From: Paracoccaceae bacterium
GTDB taxonomy: Bacteria; Pseudomonadota; Alphaproteobacteria; Rhodobacterales; Rhodobacteraceae
DNA: 64,000 nt
NCBI GenBank assembly: GCA_947371955.1
Contig: CANBRQ010000002.1
Location: 1 to 64,000, forward strand
Reading direction: 5' to 3'
Shown here piece by piece: positions 44,186 through 52,237 of the stretch (positions within the stretch are counted from its first letter, which is position 1; each line of letters starts with the position of its first letter). The translations under genes were made by a program, and so were the position numbers. A model generated the notes under the pieces. That model was not told the DNA's origin. It made no database searches and saw nothing but the letters and a program-made list of their open reading frames with translations.

Positions 44186-44339
44186 CGGCGGCCTCCTGTT
44201 CGCTGACGCTTTGTCCTCTGTCAGCCCGGGAAATTCCAGCGGAATTCCGTCGAGGGAACCAAAGAAGGGCCTGTTGCATTGCCCTTTCTGGCACGCGCTG
44301 CGATAGTGCGGCGGGGGTCCAGAAGGGTCGCGAGTCATT

Positions 44340-46145
44340 ATGGTCATGTCGGTTGGTCACAAGCTTTTGGTCGGTGCGGCGGTCTTGGCACTAGCGGCTG
44401 CGTTTGCGATTCCGGGCCGGGCGTTTGATGCGGTTGAGTTCAATGTAACAGGTGCCAGCAAGGCGCTGACCAAGGACATCAAGGCGGCCTCGGGTCTGGT
44501 GGGCTCCAAGGCGGACAAATCTGCGCTGGATCTGTTTGCGGATGCGCAGGCGGAATATGGGAAAATCCTTTCGGCGCTGTATGCTTCGGGGCATTATGGG
44601 CCGGAGATTCATGTGCTGATTGATGGGCGTGAGGCGGCGAGCATTGCTCCGCTGGATGCGCCCTCAACGATCAAACATATCACGGTGACGGTGGACCCGG
44701 GGCCGGCCTTCACCTTCTCGGACGCGCGGATTGGGCCGTTGGCGCGGAAGACGGTGATTCCCTCGGGCTTTGCGGCGGGCAAGGTGGCCGATTCAGGGAT
44801 GATCAAGGCGGCGGTGGCGGCGGGGCTGGATGGCTGGCGGACCGAGGGGAATGCCAAGGCCGATGTGGCGGCGCAGGACCTGACGGCGGATCATGCCAGT
44901 TCAACGCTGTCGGCATCGGTGCAACTGGCGCCCGGGCCGGTGCTGCGGTTTGGCGATCTGGTGATCCATGGGGCGAAGTCGATTCGCGAGGCGCGGGTGC
45001 GCAAGATTGCGGGCCTGCCCACCGGCAAGCGGTTCAGCCCGGCCGACGAGGCGCGGGTGGCGGAGCGGTTGCGGCGGAGCGGGGTGTTTTCGTCGGTCTC
45101 ATTGACCGAGGACGAAAAAGTGACGGCGCCGGACCTTTTGGGTCTGACCGCCGATCTGGTGGAGGCCAAGCCGCGCCGCTACACCTTTGGCGCGGAAGTG
45201 GCGACGAATGAAGGTTTGGGGCTGAACGGCAGCTGGCTGCACCGCAACCTCTTGGGCGGCGGTGAGCGGTTTGAGGTGACGGGCGCCTTGACCAACATCT
45301 CGGCCAAGGGCAGCGGGATGGATTATTCGCTGGGTGCCACGCTGGACCGACCGGCGACGCCGGGGCCGGATACGACGCTGAACCTGTCGTTCAAGATCGG
45401 CCATGTCGATGACGCGGATTACTCGGCCAATGTGCTGACGACGGGCTTTGGCTTCACGCATTACTTCAGCGACAGCCTGACCGGCCATGCTGCGTTGAGC
45501 TACAGCTATTCAGACGGCAAGGATGCGGCGGGGGATTTCCTGTATCGCAGCGTGGCCTTGCCTATGGGCGTGACCTGGGACAGGCGCGACAGCAAGACGG
45601 ATGCGACCAAGGATTTCTACATTGATCTGAACGTGAAGCCCTTCCTTGGCTTTGGCACCTCGGACAACGGGGTGCGGGTTGCGTTTGACGGGCGGTACTA
45701 CAAAAGCCTTGGAGCGCAGAAGGGCATCGTGCTGGCAACGCGGGTGCAGGGTGGGGCGGTTCTGGGCGCCTCGGCCTTGGGCACGACGCGGGGCGATCTG
45801 TTCTATTCGGGCGGTGGCGGCACGGTGCGGGGGCAACCCTACCAGTCGCTGGGCGTGACGGTGATGGATGGCGGGACGCCGGTGGATACCGGGGGGACGC
45901 GGTTCCTTGCGGCTTCGCTGGAGGCGCGGGTTCGGGTGACAGAGTCGATTGGGATTGTGGGCTTTGTCGATGCAGGCTCGGTCGGGTTGGGCGGGTTGTC
46001 GGGCAATGCGTGGCAGGCCGGCGCGGGGCTGGGTCTGCGCTATGCGACGGGTGTGGGGCCGATCCGGCTGGATGTCGCGGTGCCGGTGCATGGCAAGACG
46101 GACGAGAAGTTTCAGATTTACATAGGATTGGGGCAGGCATTCTGA
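44340..46145 (+). CDS. tamA: TamA-like Omp85-family outer-membrane protein
   Basis: This 601-residue outer-membrane protein of the BamA/TamA family helps insert or assemble envelope proteins together with TamB. It has a signal peptide (to about residue 28, GRAFDA), POTRA-like domains (about 30-270; FSDARIGPLA and FGDLVIHGAKSIREARVRKI) and a C-terminal 16-strand barrel (about 280-601; YTFGAEVATNEGLGLNGSWL, GGTVRGQPYQS resembling the VRGY/F lid motif, terminal QIYIGLGQAF). Either ATG 44340 or 44346 could be the start. The stop overlaps the tamB start by one base (TGATG). Confidence 0.9.
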   Translation: MVMSVGHKLLVGAAVLALAAAFAIPGRAFDAVEFNVTGASKALTKDIKAASGLVGSKADKSALDLFADAQAEYGKILSALYASGHYGPEIHVLIDGREAASIAPLDAPSTIKHITVTVDPGPAFTFSDARIGPLARKTVIPSGFAAGKVADSGMIKAAVAAGLDGWRTEGNAKADVAAQDLTADHASSTLSASVQLAPGPVLRFGDLVIHGAKSIREARVRKIAGLPTGKRFSPADEARVAERLRRSGVFSSVSLTEDEKVTAPDLLGLTADLVEAKPRRYTFGAEVATNEGLGLNGSWLHRNLLGGGERFEVTGALTNISAKGSGMDYSLGATLDRPATPGPDTTLNLSFKIGHVDDADYSANVLTTGFGFTHYFSDSLTGHAALSYSYSDGKDAAGDFLYRSVALPMGVTWDRRDSKTDATKDFYIDLNVKPFLGFGTSDNGVRVAFDGRYYKSLGAQKGIVLATRVQGGAVLGASALGTTRGDLFYSGGGGTVRGQPYQSLGVTVMDGGTPVDTGGTRFLAASLEARVRVTESIGIVGFVDAGSVGLGGLSGNAWQAGAGLGLRYATGVGPIRLDVAVPVHGKTDEKFQIYIGLGQAF

Positions 46146-49100
46146 TGCGTACTTTGCTTGCACTTCCCCTGTGCCTGATGCCGTTCCATGCGTTGGCCGA
46201 TGCGGCGGCGGACAAGGGCTTTCTGACCAGCTGGCTGGAAGAGAACCTGTCAGGCGGCGGACGGACGATCACGATTGACGGGTTTCAGGGGGCTTTGTCC
46301 TCGGAAGCCAGTCTGACGCAGATGACGATTGCCGACAGTCAGGGCATCTGGCTGACGCTGAAGGATGTGAAGCTGGTCTGGGACCGCACCGCGCTGTTTT
46401 CGGGTGCGATTTCCATAACCACACTGTCTGCGGGTGAGATTGATCTGGAGCGGTTGCCGGTGACCGACGCGGCCTCGGCCCTGCCAGCGGCGGAGGCGAC
46501 GCCCTTTGTCTTGCCGGATTTGCCAGTGTCCGTGGCGATTGATGCGATTTCGGCCCCCAAGTTGCTGCTGGGGCCGACGGTGCTGGGACAGGCGGTTGAA
46601 GCGAGCCTGACGGCGGACATGAAGCTGTCGGGCGGCGAGGGGTCGGCGCATCTGAACTTGCTGCGCGGCGGGGATGGGCCGCAGGGCCATGTGACGCTGG
46701 CGGCGAGTTATGCGAACGGCACCAAGGTGCTGGGCCTGACGCTGGATGCGGCGGAGGATGCGCATGGGATTGCAGCGACCCTGCTGCATGTGCCGGGCGG
46801 GCCGGCGACCAGTTTGAAGATTGATGGAACCGGACCGCTGTCCGATTTTGCGGCAACGGTGGATCTGTCGACCGATGGGGCCACGCGGCTGGCGGGCAAG
46901 GTCAGCACGGGCACGGATGCGGCGGGCAACCGCAGCTTTGCGGCTGATCTGGCCGGGGACCCTACCCCGGTCTTCTTGCCGGAATATGCCAGCTTCTTTG
47001 GGCCGAATGTGTCGCTTTCGGTCAAGGGCCGGCAGGCGGTGGATGGCGCGCTGCGGTTGGAGACGCTGTCCGTGCAAAGTCAGGCACTGAGCCTGCAGGG
47101 CAGTCTGGCGCTGGCTGCGGATGGCCAGCCTGAAAACCTGAACCTGACAGGCAAATTGGGGCTGGAGACCGGGCGGGTGAACCTGCCGGCCACGACCGCT
47201 GATCCGATCACCCTGCAAAGCGCTGATCTGACGCTGAGTTACGACAAAGCCACCGGTCCGCTTTGGCATTTCGCGACGACGGTGAACCAGTTTGACAGCG
47301 GGACGCTCGCCGCCGGTCTGTTGAAGCTGACGGCAGAGGGGCAGTTGGGCGCGCAGGTGTTTGACGGCTCGGCGCAGTTTGACGCCTCGGGTCTGGTGGC
47401 GGCTGATCCGGCGCTGGCGCAGGCCTTGGGCGCTAGCGTGTCTGGGACGGCGGATTTCAAGCTGGATCAGGCAACGTCGGCTTTGCAGGTGTCGACCCTG
47501 ACTTTGACGGCACCGGGTTATGCGGTGCAGACCCAAGGTACGATCGGGAAATTGGCGGAGCTGCAGGGCCATGTCGCGGGGCAGTACGATGATCTGTCGC
47601 GGCTGTCCGGCTTGGTGGGCAAGCCGCTGACGGGCGCGGCGCGTTTCGTTGCGGATGGCAGCTTCGCGGCGTTGAGTGGTGCTTTTGACATAAAGGGCCG
47701 GGTGACCGGTCAGGGTCTTGGGATTGGCATTGCGCAGGTGGACGCCTTGCTGGCGGGGGCCAGCACGGTTGATTTTGACGCCAAGCGGGATGAAAGCGGC
47801 ACGGTGCTGCGCAGCCTTGCGGTGCGGGCGGCGAGTCTGTCGACGGATTTGCAGGGCAGCGTCACGGGCAAGGGCGCCACGCTGACGGGGACTTTGGGGT
47901 TTCCGGATGTCTCGGTTCTGGGGGCTGGCTACAAGGGGGCTTTGACGGCGCAGGTCGATTTCAGCGGCGGGATGCAGCAGGGACAGATCAAGGCTGCGGC
48001 GCAGGGGCAGGATCTGGCCGTGGGCCAGCGCCAGATGGATGGCATTCTGGCGGGCACCTCTGATCTGACGCTGGAGGCGACCTATGCCGGGGGTATTGCG
48101 ACGATCCAGAAGGCGCAGGTGACCTCGGCGCAGGGGCAGGTTGCAGTCAGCGGGACGGTTTCGGCGGACCAAAGTGATGTGCAGGCGACGCTGGCATTGG
48201 TGGACCTGTCTGTGATGGGGCCGGGCTATAGGGGCGCTGTGAAGGGTGAGGTTGGGTTCACGGGCGGGATGGAGAAGGGGCATATCTCTGCCTCGGTTCA
48301 GGGGCAGGATATTGCGGTGGGCCAGCCGCAGGCCGATGGGCTTTTGGCGGGTGCCAGCGATGTGACGCTGGAGGCGGCGTTTGCCGGGGGCGTGGCGACG
48401 ATTGAGAAGGGCGTCGTGTCGTCGCCGCAGGGGCAGGTGGTTTTGGCGGGCACGGCTTCGGTTGACCATAGTGAGCTGAAGGCGACGTTGTCGCTGCCGA
48501 GCCTGAAGCCGCTTGGTGCGGCCTTCAAAGGCAAGATCGACGGCACGGCGGCGTTTGTCGGCAAGATGGATGATGCGACGGTGACGCTGGATGCCAGCGC
48601 CAGCAATCTGGCTGTTGGGCAGGCGCAGGCCGATGTGCTGCTGCGGGGTGCCTCAAAGCTATCGGCGCAGGTCAGCCTGACGGCGGAGGGGGTGCGGATT
48701 GACCGGGCCTCGATCAGCAATCCGCAGGTGACGGCCAATCTGAGCGGTACGGCGGTGGGGGCGGTCAGCAATCTGACGCTGTCTGCGAAGCTGGCCAATC
48801 TGGGCCTGCTGCTGCCGCAGTTTCCGGGGGCGGTTACCGTCACGGGCACCGTGGCGCAGAGGCCGGAGGGGACGAGCCTGAACCTTGCCGCCAAAGGACC
48901 GGGGCAGATTGATGCCAAGCTGGGGGGGACCGTCGCAGCGGATTATGGGCGGGCGGATCTGAAGATCACGGGGTCTGCCACGGCGGCGCTGGCGAATGGG
49001 TTCATTTCGCCCCGGTCGGTCGATGGTGCGGTGCGGTTTGATTTGCGGCTGGTGGGGCCGTTGGCCTTGTCGTCGGTGAGCGGTCCGGTTTCGATCAGCG

Positions 49101-50239
49101 GGGGACGACTGGCCGATCCGTCGCTGCCCTTCGGGCTGACGGACATGGCGGCGACCGCAAAGCTGGGCGGCGGCCGGGTGCAGCTTGATGTGACGACGGG
49201 TGTGTCGACGGGGGGCAAGATTGGCGTGCAGGGCTCGGTTGGGCTGGCTTCGCCCTATCCGGCGGATTTGTCTGTGAAGGTCACGCAGGCTGTTCTGAAG
49301 GACCCGCAGCTGTTCGAGACGGTGGCCAATGGCACAGTCAGCTTCAAGGGTACGGCCACAGGAGGCGCTACCATTGCGGGCTCTGTCGCGCTGGGCAGGA
49401 CCGAGCTTCACATCCCATCGACCGGGATGGGGGCGGATGGCGGGCTTCCGGGCCTGAAGCACCGCAACGATGCCGCCGCGGTCAAGGCGACGCGTGGGCG
49501 GGCTGGCGTTGGCGGCGCGACATCGGGCAAGGCAGCGGGGCCGGCCTTCGCGCTGGATCTGTCGATTTCGGCACCGAATCAGGTGTTTATCCGCGGCCGC
49601 GGTCTGGATGCGGAACTGGGTGGCAGTCTTGTGCTGCGGGGGACGACGGCGAATATCGTGCCCTCGGGCGCGTTCAACCTGATCCGGGGGCGGCTGGATA
49701 TCCTTGGCAAGCGGCTGGTGCTGACCGAGGCGCAGATCCAGATGCAGGGTGCTTTGGTGCCCTATGTGCATGTGCTGGCCTCGGTGGAAAGTGCAGACAT
49801 CACCTCATCGGTGCAGATCGAGGGGGATGCCACCAATCCGGCGGTGACCTTCGTTTCGGTGCCTGAGCTGCCGCAGGAGGAGGTTCTGGCGCATCTGCTG
49901 TTCAACAAGGGCCTGTCCAACATCAGCGCGTTTCAGGCAGCGCAACTGGCCTCGGCGGTGGCGACACTGGCGGGGGGTGGCGGCGGCGGGATCATGGGCG
50001 CGCTACGCAGCAAGACCGGGCTGGACAACCTTGACGTGAAGTCTGATGCCACGGGCAATACCTCGGTCACGGCTGGCAAGTATATCAACGAGAAGACCTA
50101 TAGCGAGGTCACCGTTGATCAGGCCGGCAAAAGTTCGATCAGCCTGAACTATGACGTGACGCGGAACATCACGCTGAAAGGCCATGTCGATTCCGACAGC
50201 AAGACCGGCGTGGGCATCTATCTGAAGCGCGATTACTGA
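46145..50239 (+). CDS. tamB: TamB-like translocation and assembly module protein
   Basis: This very long 1364-residue protein is predicted to span the periplasm. The N-terminus is signal-like (MRTLLALPLCLMPFHALADA), the body is repetitive beta sequence with few aromatics, and the C-terminal DUF490 domain (about 1020-1364) includes LPQEEVLAHLLFNKGLSNIS and ends in ITLKGHVDSDSKTGVGIYL. TamB-type proteins form a hydrophobic groove carrying lipids or unfolded outer-membrane proteins to TamA. The middle holds about 99-residue tandem repeats (see 47711-48895). It is translationally coupled to tamA. Its 3' end overlaps the convergent yihY-like gene by seven bases. Confidence 0.92.
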   Translation: MRTLLALPLCLMPFHALADAAADKGFLTSWLEENLSGGGRTITIDGFQGALSSEASLTQMTIADSQGIWLTLKDVKLVWDRTALFSGAISITTLSAGEIDLERLPVTDAASALPAAEATPFVLPDLPVSVAIDAISAPKLLLGPTVLGQAVEASLTADMKLSGGEGSAHLNLLRGGDGPQGHVTLAASYANGTKVLGLTLDAAEDAHGIAATLLHVPGGPATSLKIDGTGPLSDFAATVDLSTDGATRLAGKVSTGTDAAGNRSFAADLAGDPTPVFLPEYASFFGPNVSLSVKGRQAVDGALRLETLSVQSQALSLQGSLALAADGQPENLNLTGKLGLETGRVNLPATTADPITLQSADLTLSYDKATGPLWHFATTVNQFDSGTLAAGLLKLTAEGQLGAQVFDGSAQFDASGLVAADPALAQALGASVSGTADFKLDQATSALQVSTLTLTAPGYAVQTQGTIGKLAELQGHVAGQYDDLSRLSGLVGKPLTGAARFVADGSFAALSGAFDIKGRVTGQGLGIGIAQVDALLAGASTVDFDAKRDESGTVLRSLAVRAASLSTDLQGSVTGKGATLTGTLGFPDVSVLGAGYKGALTAQVDFSGGMQQGQIKAAAQGQDLAVGQRQMDGILAGTSDLTLEATYAGGIATIQKAQVTSAQGQVAVSGTVSADQSDVQATLALVDLSVMGPGYRGAVKGEVGFTGGMEKGHISASVQGQDIAVGQPQADGLLAGASDVTLEAAFAGGVATIEKGVVSSPQGQVVLAGTASVDHSELKATLSLPSLKPLGAAFKGKIDGTAAFVGKMDDATVTLDASASNLAVGQAQADVLLRGASKLSAQVSLTAEGVRIDRASISNPQVTANLSGTAVGAVSNLTLSAKLANLGLLLPQFPGAVTVTGTVAQRPEGTSLNLAAKGPGQIDAKLGGTVAADYGRADLKITGSATAALANGFISPRSVDGAVRFDLRLVGPLALSSVSGPVSISGGRLADPSLPFGLTDMAATAKLGGGRVQLDVTTGVSTGGKIGVQGSVGLASPYPADLSVKVTQAVLKDPQLFETVANGTVSFKGTATGGATIAGSVALGRTELHIPSTGMGADGGLPGLKHRNDAAAVKATRGRAGVGGATSGKAAGPAFALDLSISAPNQVFIRGRGLDAELGGSLVLRGTTANIVPSGAFNLIRGRLDILGKRLVLTEAQIQMQGALVPYVHVLASVESADITSSVQIEGDATNPAVTFVSVPELPQEEVLAHLLFNKGLSNISAFQAAQLASAVATLAGGGGGGIMGALRSKTGLDNLDVKSDATGNTSVTAGKYINEKTYSEVTVDQAGKSSISLNYDVTRNITLKGHVDSDSKTGVGIYLKRDY
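47711..48895 (+). repeat. Four tandem ~97-99-codon repeats within tamB
   Basis: Units begin near 47711, 48002, 48299 and 48596 (steps of 291, 297 and 297 bases). Units 2 and 3 are closest: QGQDLAVGQRQMDGILAG versus QGQDIAVGQPQADGLLAG, followed by SDxTLEAxxAGG. Units 1 and 4 are more diverged (QGLGIGIAQVDALLAGAS; SNLAVGQAQADVLLRGAS). The repeat is in frame, so unit gain or loss changes protein length without a frameshift. Confidence 0.8.
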
Positions 50240-51075
50240 CGGGGGGGCGGGCGGCGACGTTCGGCATCGACGGCGGCCCCCAGAAGCACGGTGTAGGCGC
50301 TGACGTAGAGCCAGATCAGCAGGACAACGACTGCGCCGATCGAGCCGTAGATGCGGTTGTAGGACGGGAAGTTGGCGAGGTAGAGCATGAAGCCGCGCGC
50401 CGCCAGCGCCCAAAGCACCACAGCCACCAGCAGGCCCCAGCTGAACAACGGCGGGAGGCGCGCGCCGTAGTTCGGGCCATAGCGGTAGGCGATGCCGACC
50501 GAGGCCACCACCAGCACCACGCCCAGCGCGAGGTTGGCGCGGTGCAGCAGCACGGCATCGTCGCCCGGCAGCGGCAGAAGGCCGATGACCAGCGGGGCCA
50601 CCACGGTCACCAGCATGGCCGCCAGCGCAAAACCGATCAGCACCAGCGTGAGCAGCAGCGCCCTGAGCTGGTGGTGCCCGCCAGAGCGGTTGGGCAGTTG
50701 ATGAATGGCGTTCAGGCCACGGATCAGCGCGGCAACGCCCGCACGGGCCGACCAGAGGGCAAAGAGGGTGGACAGCACGGTTGCCCAGCCAAGCTGCGGC
50801 CCGCGCACCTCCAGCAGGGCCTGAACCTGGGAGCGGATCAGCGTCAAAGCCTCGGGCGGCAGAAAGCCCTTCAGCAGGTCAACCTGAGTCTGGATGACGG
50901 AAGGGTCGTTGAGCGTGCCCCAGATCGCGATGATGGCAGCGGCAGCAGGGAACAGGGCCAGAAACCCGAAGAAGGCCACGCCAGCGGAGATCAGGTCCAA
51001 TTCGGCTTGCTCGGCCCGGCGGTAAAGCCGCAGCCCGGCGGCCAGAATGTTAGGCGGCAGCGGTAGGCGTCGCAA
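50233..51075 (-). CDS. YihY/BrkB-family membrane protein
   Basis: This 280-residue inner-membrane protein with about six transmembrane helices belongs to the YihY (formerly BrkB/RNase BN-like) family; its function is not established. Diagnostic segments are ISAGVAFFGFLALFPAAAAI near residue 29, ATVLSTLFALWSARAGVAAL and the C-terminal YNRIYGSIGAVVVLLIWLYV. The start is TTG (51073-51075) with GGAGGA seven bases upstream; no ATG fits better. It is convergent with tamB, overlapping it by seven bases. Confidence 0.88.
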   Translation of the reverse strand: MRRLPLPPNILAAGLRLYRRAEQAELDLISAGVAFFGFLALFPAAAAIIAIWGTLNDPSVIQTQVDLLKGFLPPEALTLIRSQVQALLEVRGPQLGWATVLSTLFALWSARAGVAALIRGLNAIHQLPNRSGGHHQLRALLLTLVLIGFALAAMLVTVVAPLVIGLLPLPGDDAVLLHRANLALGVVLVVASVGIAYRYGPNYGARLPPLFSWGLLVAVVLWALAARGFMLYLANFPSYNRIYGSIGAVVVLLIWLYVSAYTVLLGAAVDAERRRPPPRQ

Positions 51076-51168
51076 ACCACGATCCTCCGCCGTGTTCAGG
51101 TTTCATAAACGCAAACGGGCCCGCCGGTGTGGCGCGCCCGATGTGCGAAGCTTGTCAAACTGAACTAA

Positions 51169-51468
51169 TCAGTTGCTGCCCGGCAGCGGAGTGGTGGTTG
51201 CAGCGCCGGAGCCAAGAACCAGAGCGAAGCCAGCAGCAGCAATGCCGAGGGTGGCAATTTCGCTCGACGCCAAAGCGCCGCCGAGGCCGAGGCCACCGAC
51301 GCAAGCCGGACGTTCCTTGCCCTTGGCAACGACTTTGTCGTTGTCCTGGCAGGCTTCACGCTTCTCAGTCGTGGCGGGCGCAGTTGTCGTGGCCGTGGTA
51401 GCAGCCTGAACAAAAGACACAGAGCCCAGCAGAGCCAGCGCGGCGGTCAAGGTTACGAATTTTTTCAT
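51169..51468 (-). CDS. Small secreted Ala/Thr-rich protein
   Basis: This 99-residue protein starts MKKFVTLTAALALLGSVSFV with cleavage likely after residue 22 (VQA). The mature part has a Thr/Ala stretch, two cysteines (40 and 56), a Gly/Ala-rich hydrophobic segment (about 71-88) and ends TTTPLPGSN. GGAGAGA precedes the ATG at 51466-51468; a longer upstream reading is not credible. It is similar in plan, though not clearly homologous, to the 63-residue peptide at 63683. The function is unknown. It lies downstream of the yjbF/yjbH genes on the same strand. Confidence 0.7.
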   Translation of the reverse strand: MKKFVTLTAALALLGSVSFVQAATTATTTAPATTEKREACQDNDKVVAKGKERPACVGGLGLGGALASSEIATLGIAAAGFALVLGSGAATTTPLPGSN

Positions 51469-51544
51469 GGAATCTCTCCAGATTGATTGCATTAGTTCGT
51501 TGGTAGCACAAATCTGCGCTTTAGGTAAGACCCTTATCGAAAGC

Positions 51545-52237
51545 TCAGTCCACGAGCCTTTGCAACCGCATGGTTGCCACTTGAACGGAAACAAACTGAT
51601 CAGACTGCCTCAATTTTCCGCTTCCGTCGAACCAGTAGGCATTCTCGAACCTCGTATCCGGATTGGCACAGGATTCGTTGACCCGGCGGGCGACGTAGCC
51701 CTGCCCGTACAGATCAATCGTTTCGGATCCGGCGGTCGAGAAATTGCAATCGAAATCAAGGCGTTGCGGCTGGTCTGCCCCGTCGAGATAGTAATAGACG
51801 CGGTGGAAGAAGCCATTTCCGGAACTGATCTGGCCGATGCTGGGCGCCACCGCAGACATCATGTCCGAACCAAACCCGCGCGTTGCCACGAGGACGCCGT
51901 CGTTCATCGACACGGTTTGATACGCCGTGCTGGCCCAGGTTCTGATGGACCCATTGATGCCATAGGGCGCCACGAAGCCATTGAATCGAAGTTTATCTAC
52001 TTTTACGCCATAAACCGGCACGGCCGATTGCGCCAAGGCGGTCTGAATCGCCTGAAGCCGGGCGCCGGTCGGGGCCGTGGATGCCGGTTTGCGTGCAAGG
52101 CCGAATCCGCTGGTGAAGAGGTTCCGGGTCGCCTCTGCCGCCACGGTCGTATCAGACACATCGGGCGCGCTGCCGCAGGCCGACAGCAGGGCAGCACTCA
52201 GCAGGGCGCCAACGAGGGCAGGGAGATTGCGTTTCAT
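51545..52237 (-). CDS. yjbF: YjbF/GfcB-family exopolysaccharide lipoprotein
   Basis: This 230-residue lipoprotein has the lipobox LLSAC with Cys21 after the signal segment, and a mature domain of the YjbF (GfcB) family, found with YjbH in group-4-capsule-like exopolysaccharide loci. Visible segments: VKVDKLRFNGFVAPYGINGS, TRGFGSDMMSAVAPS and FDCNFSTAGSETIDLYGQGY. Its ATG overlaps the yjbH stop (ATGA), so it is the second gene of the pair. It probably sits at the inner leaflet of the outer membrane; its exact role in export is not known. Confidence 0.88.
   Translation of the reverse strand: MKRNLPALVGALLSAALLSACGSAPDVSDTTVAAEATRNLFTSGFGLARKPASTAPTGARLQAIQTALAQSAVPVYGVKVDKLRFNGFVAPYGINGSIRTWASTAYQTVSMNDGVLVATRGFGSDMMSAVAPSIGQISSGNGFFHRVYYYLDGADQPQRLDFDCNFSTAGSETIDLYGQGYVARRVNESCANPDTRFENAYWFDGSGKLRQSDQFVSVQVATMRLQRLVD

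Noticed and set aside
44391-46163. CRISPR-like or short tandem repeats in the GC-rich tamA region
   Set aside because: Repeated GGCGGCG-type words reflect codon bias; no regular repeat-spacer spacing exists there or elsewhere in the window.
46250-48469. A 739-codon minus-strand frame inside tamB
   Set aside because: The composition is Arg/His/Gln-rich with no domain or RBS, and it lies wholly within tamB, which has signal, repeats and a DUF490 end.
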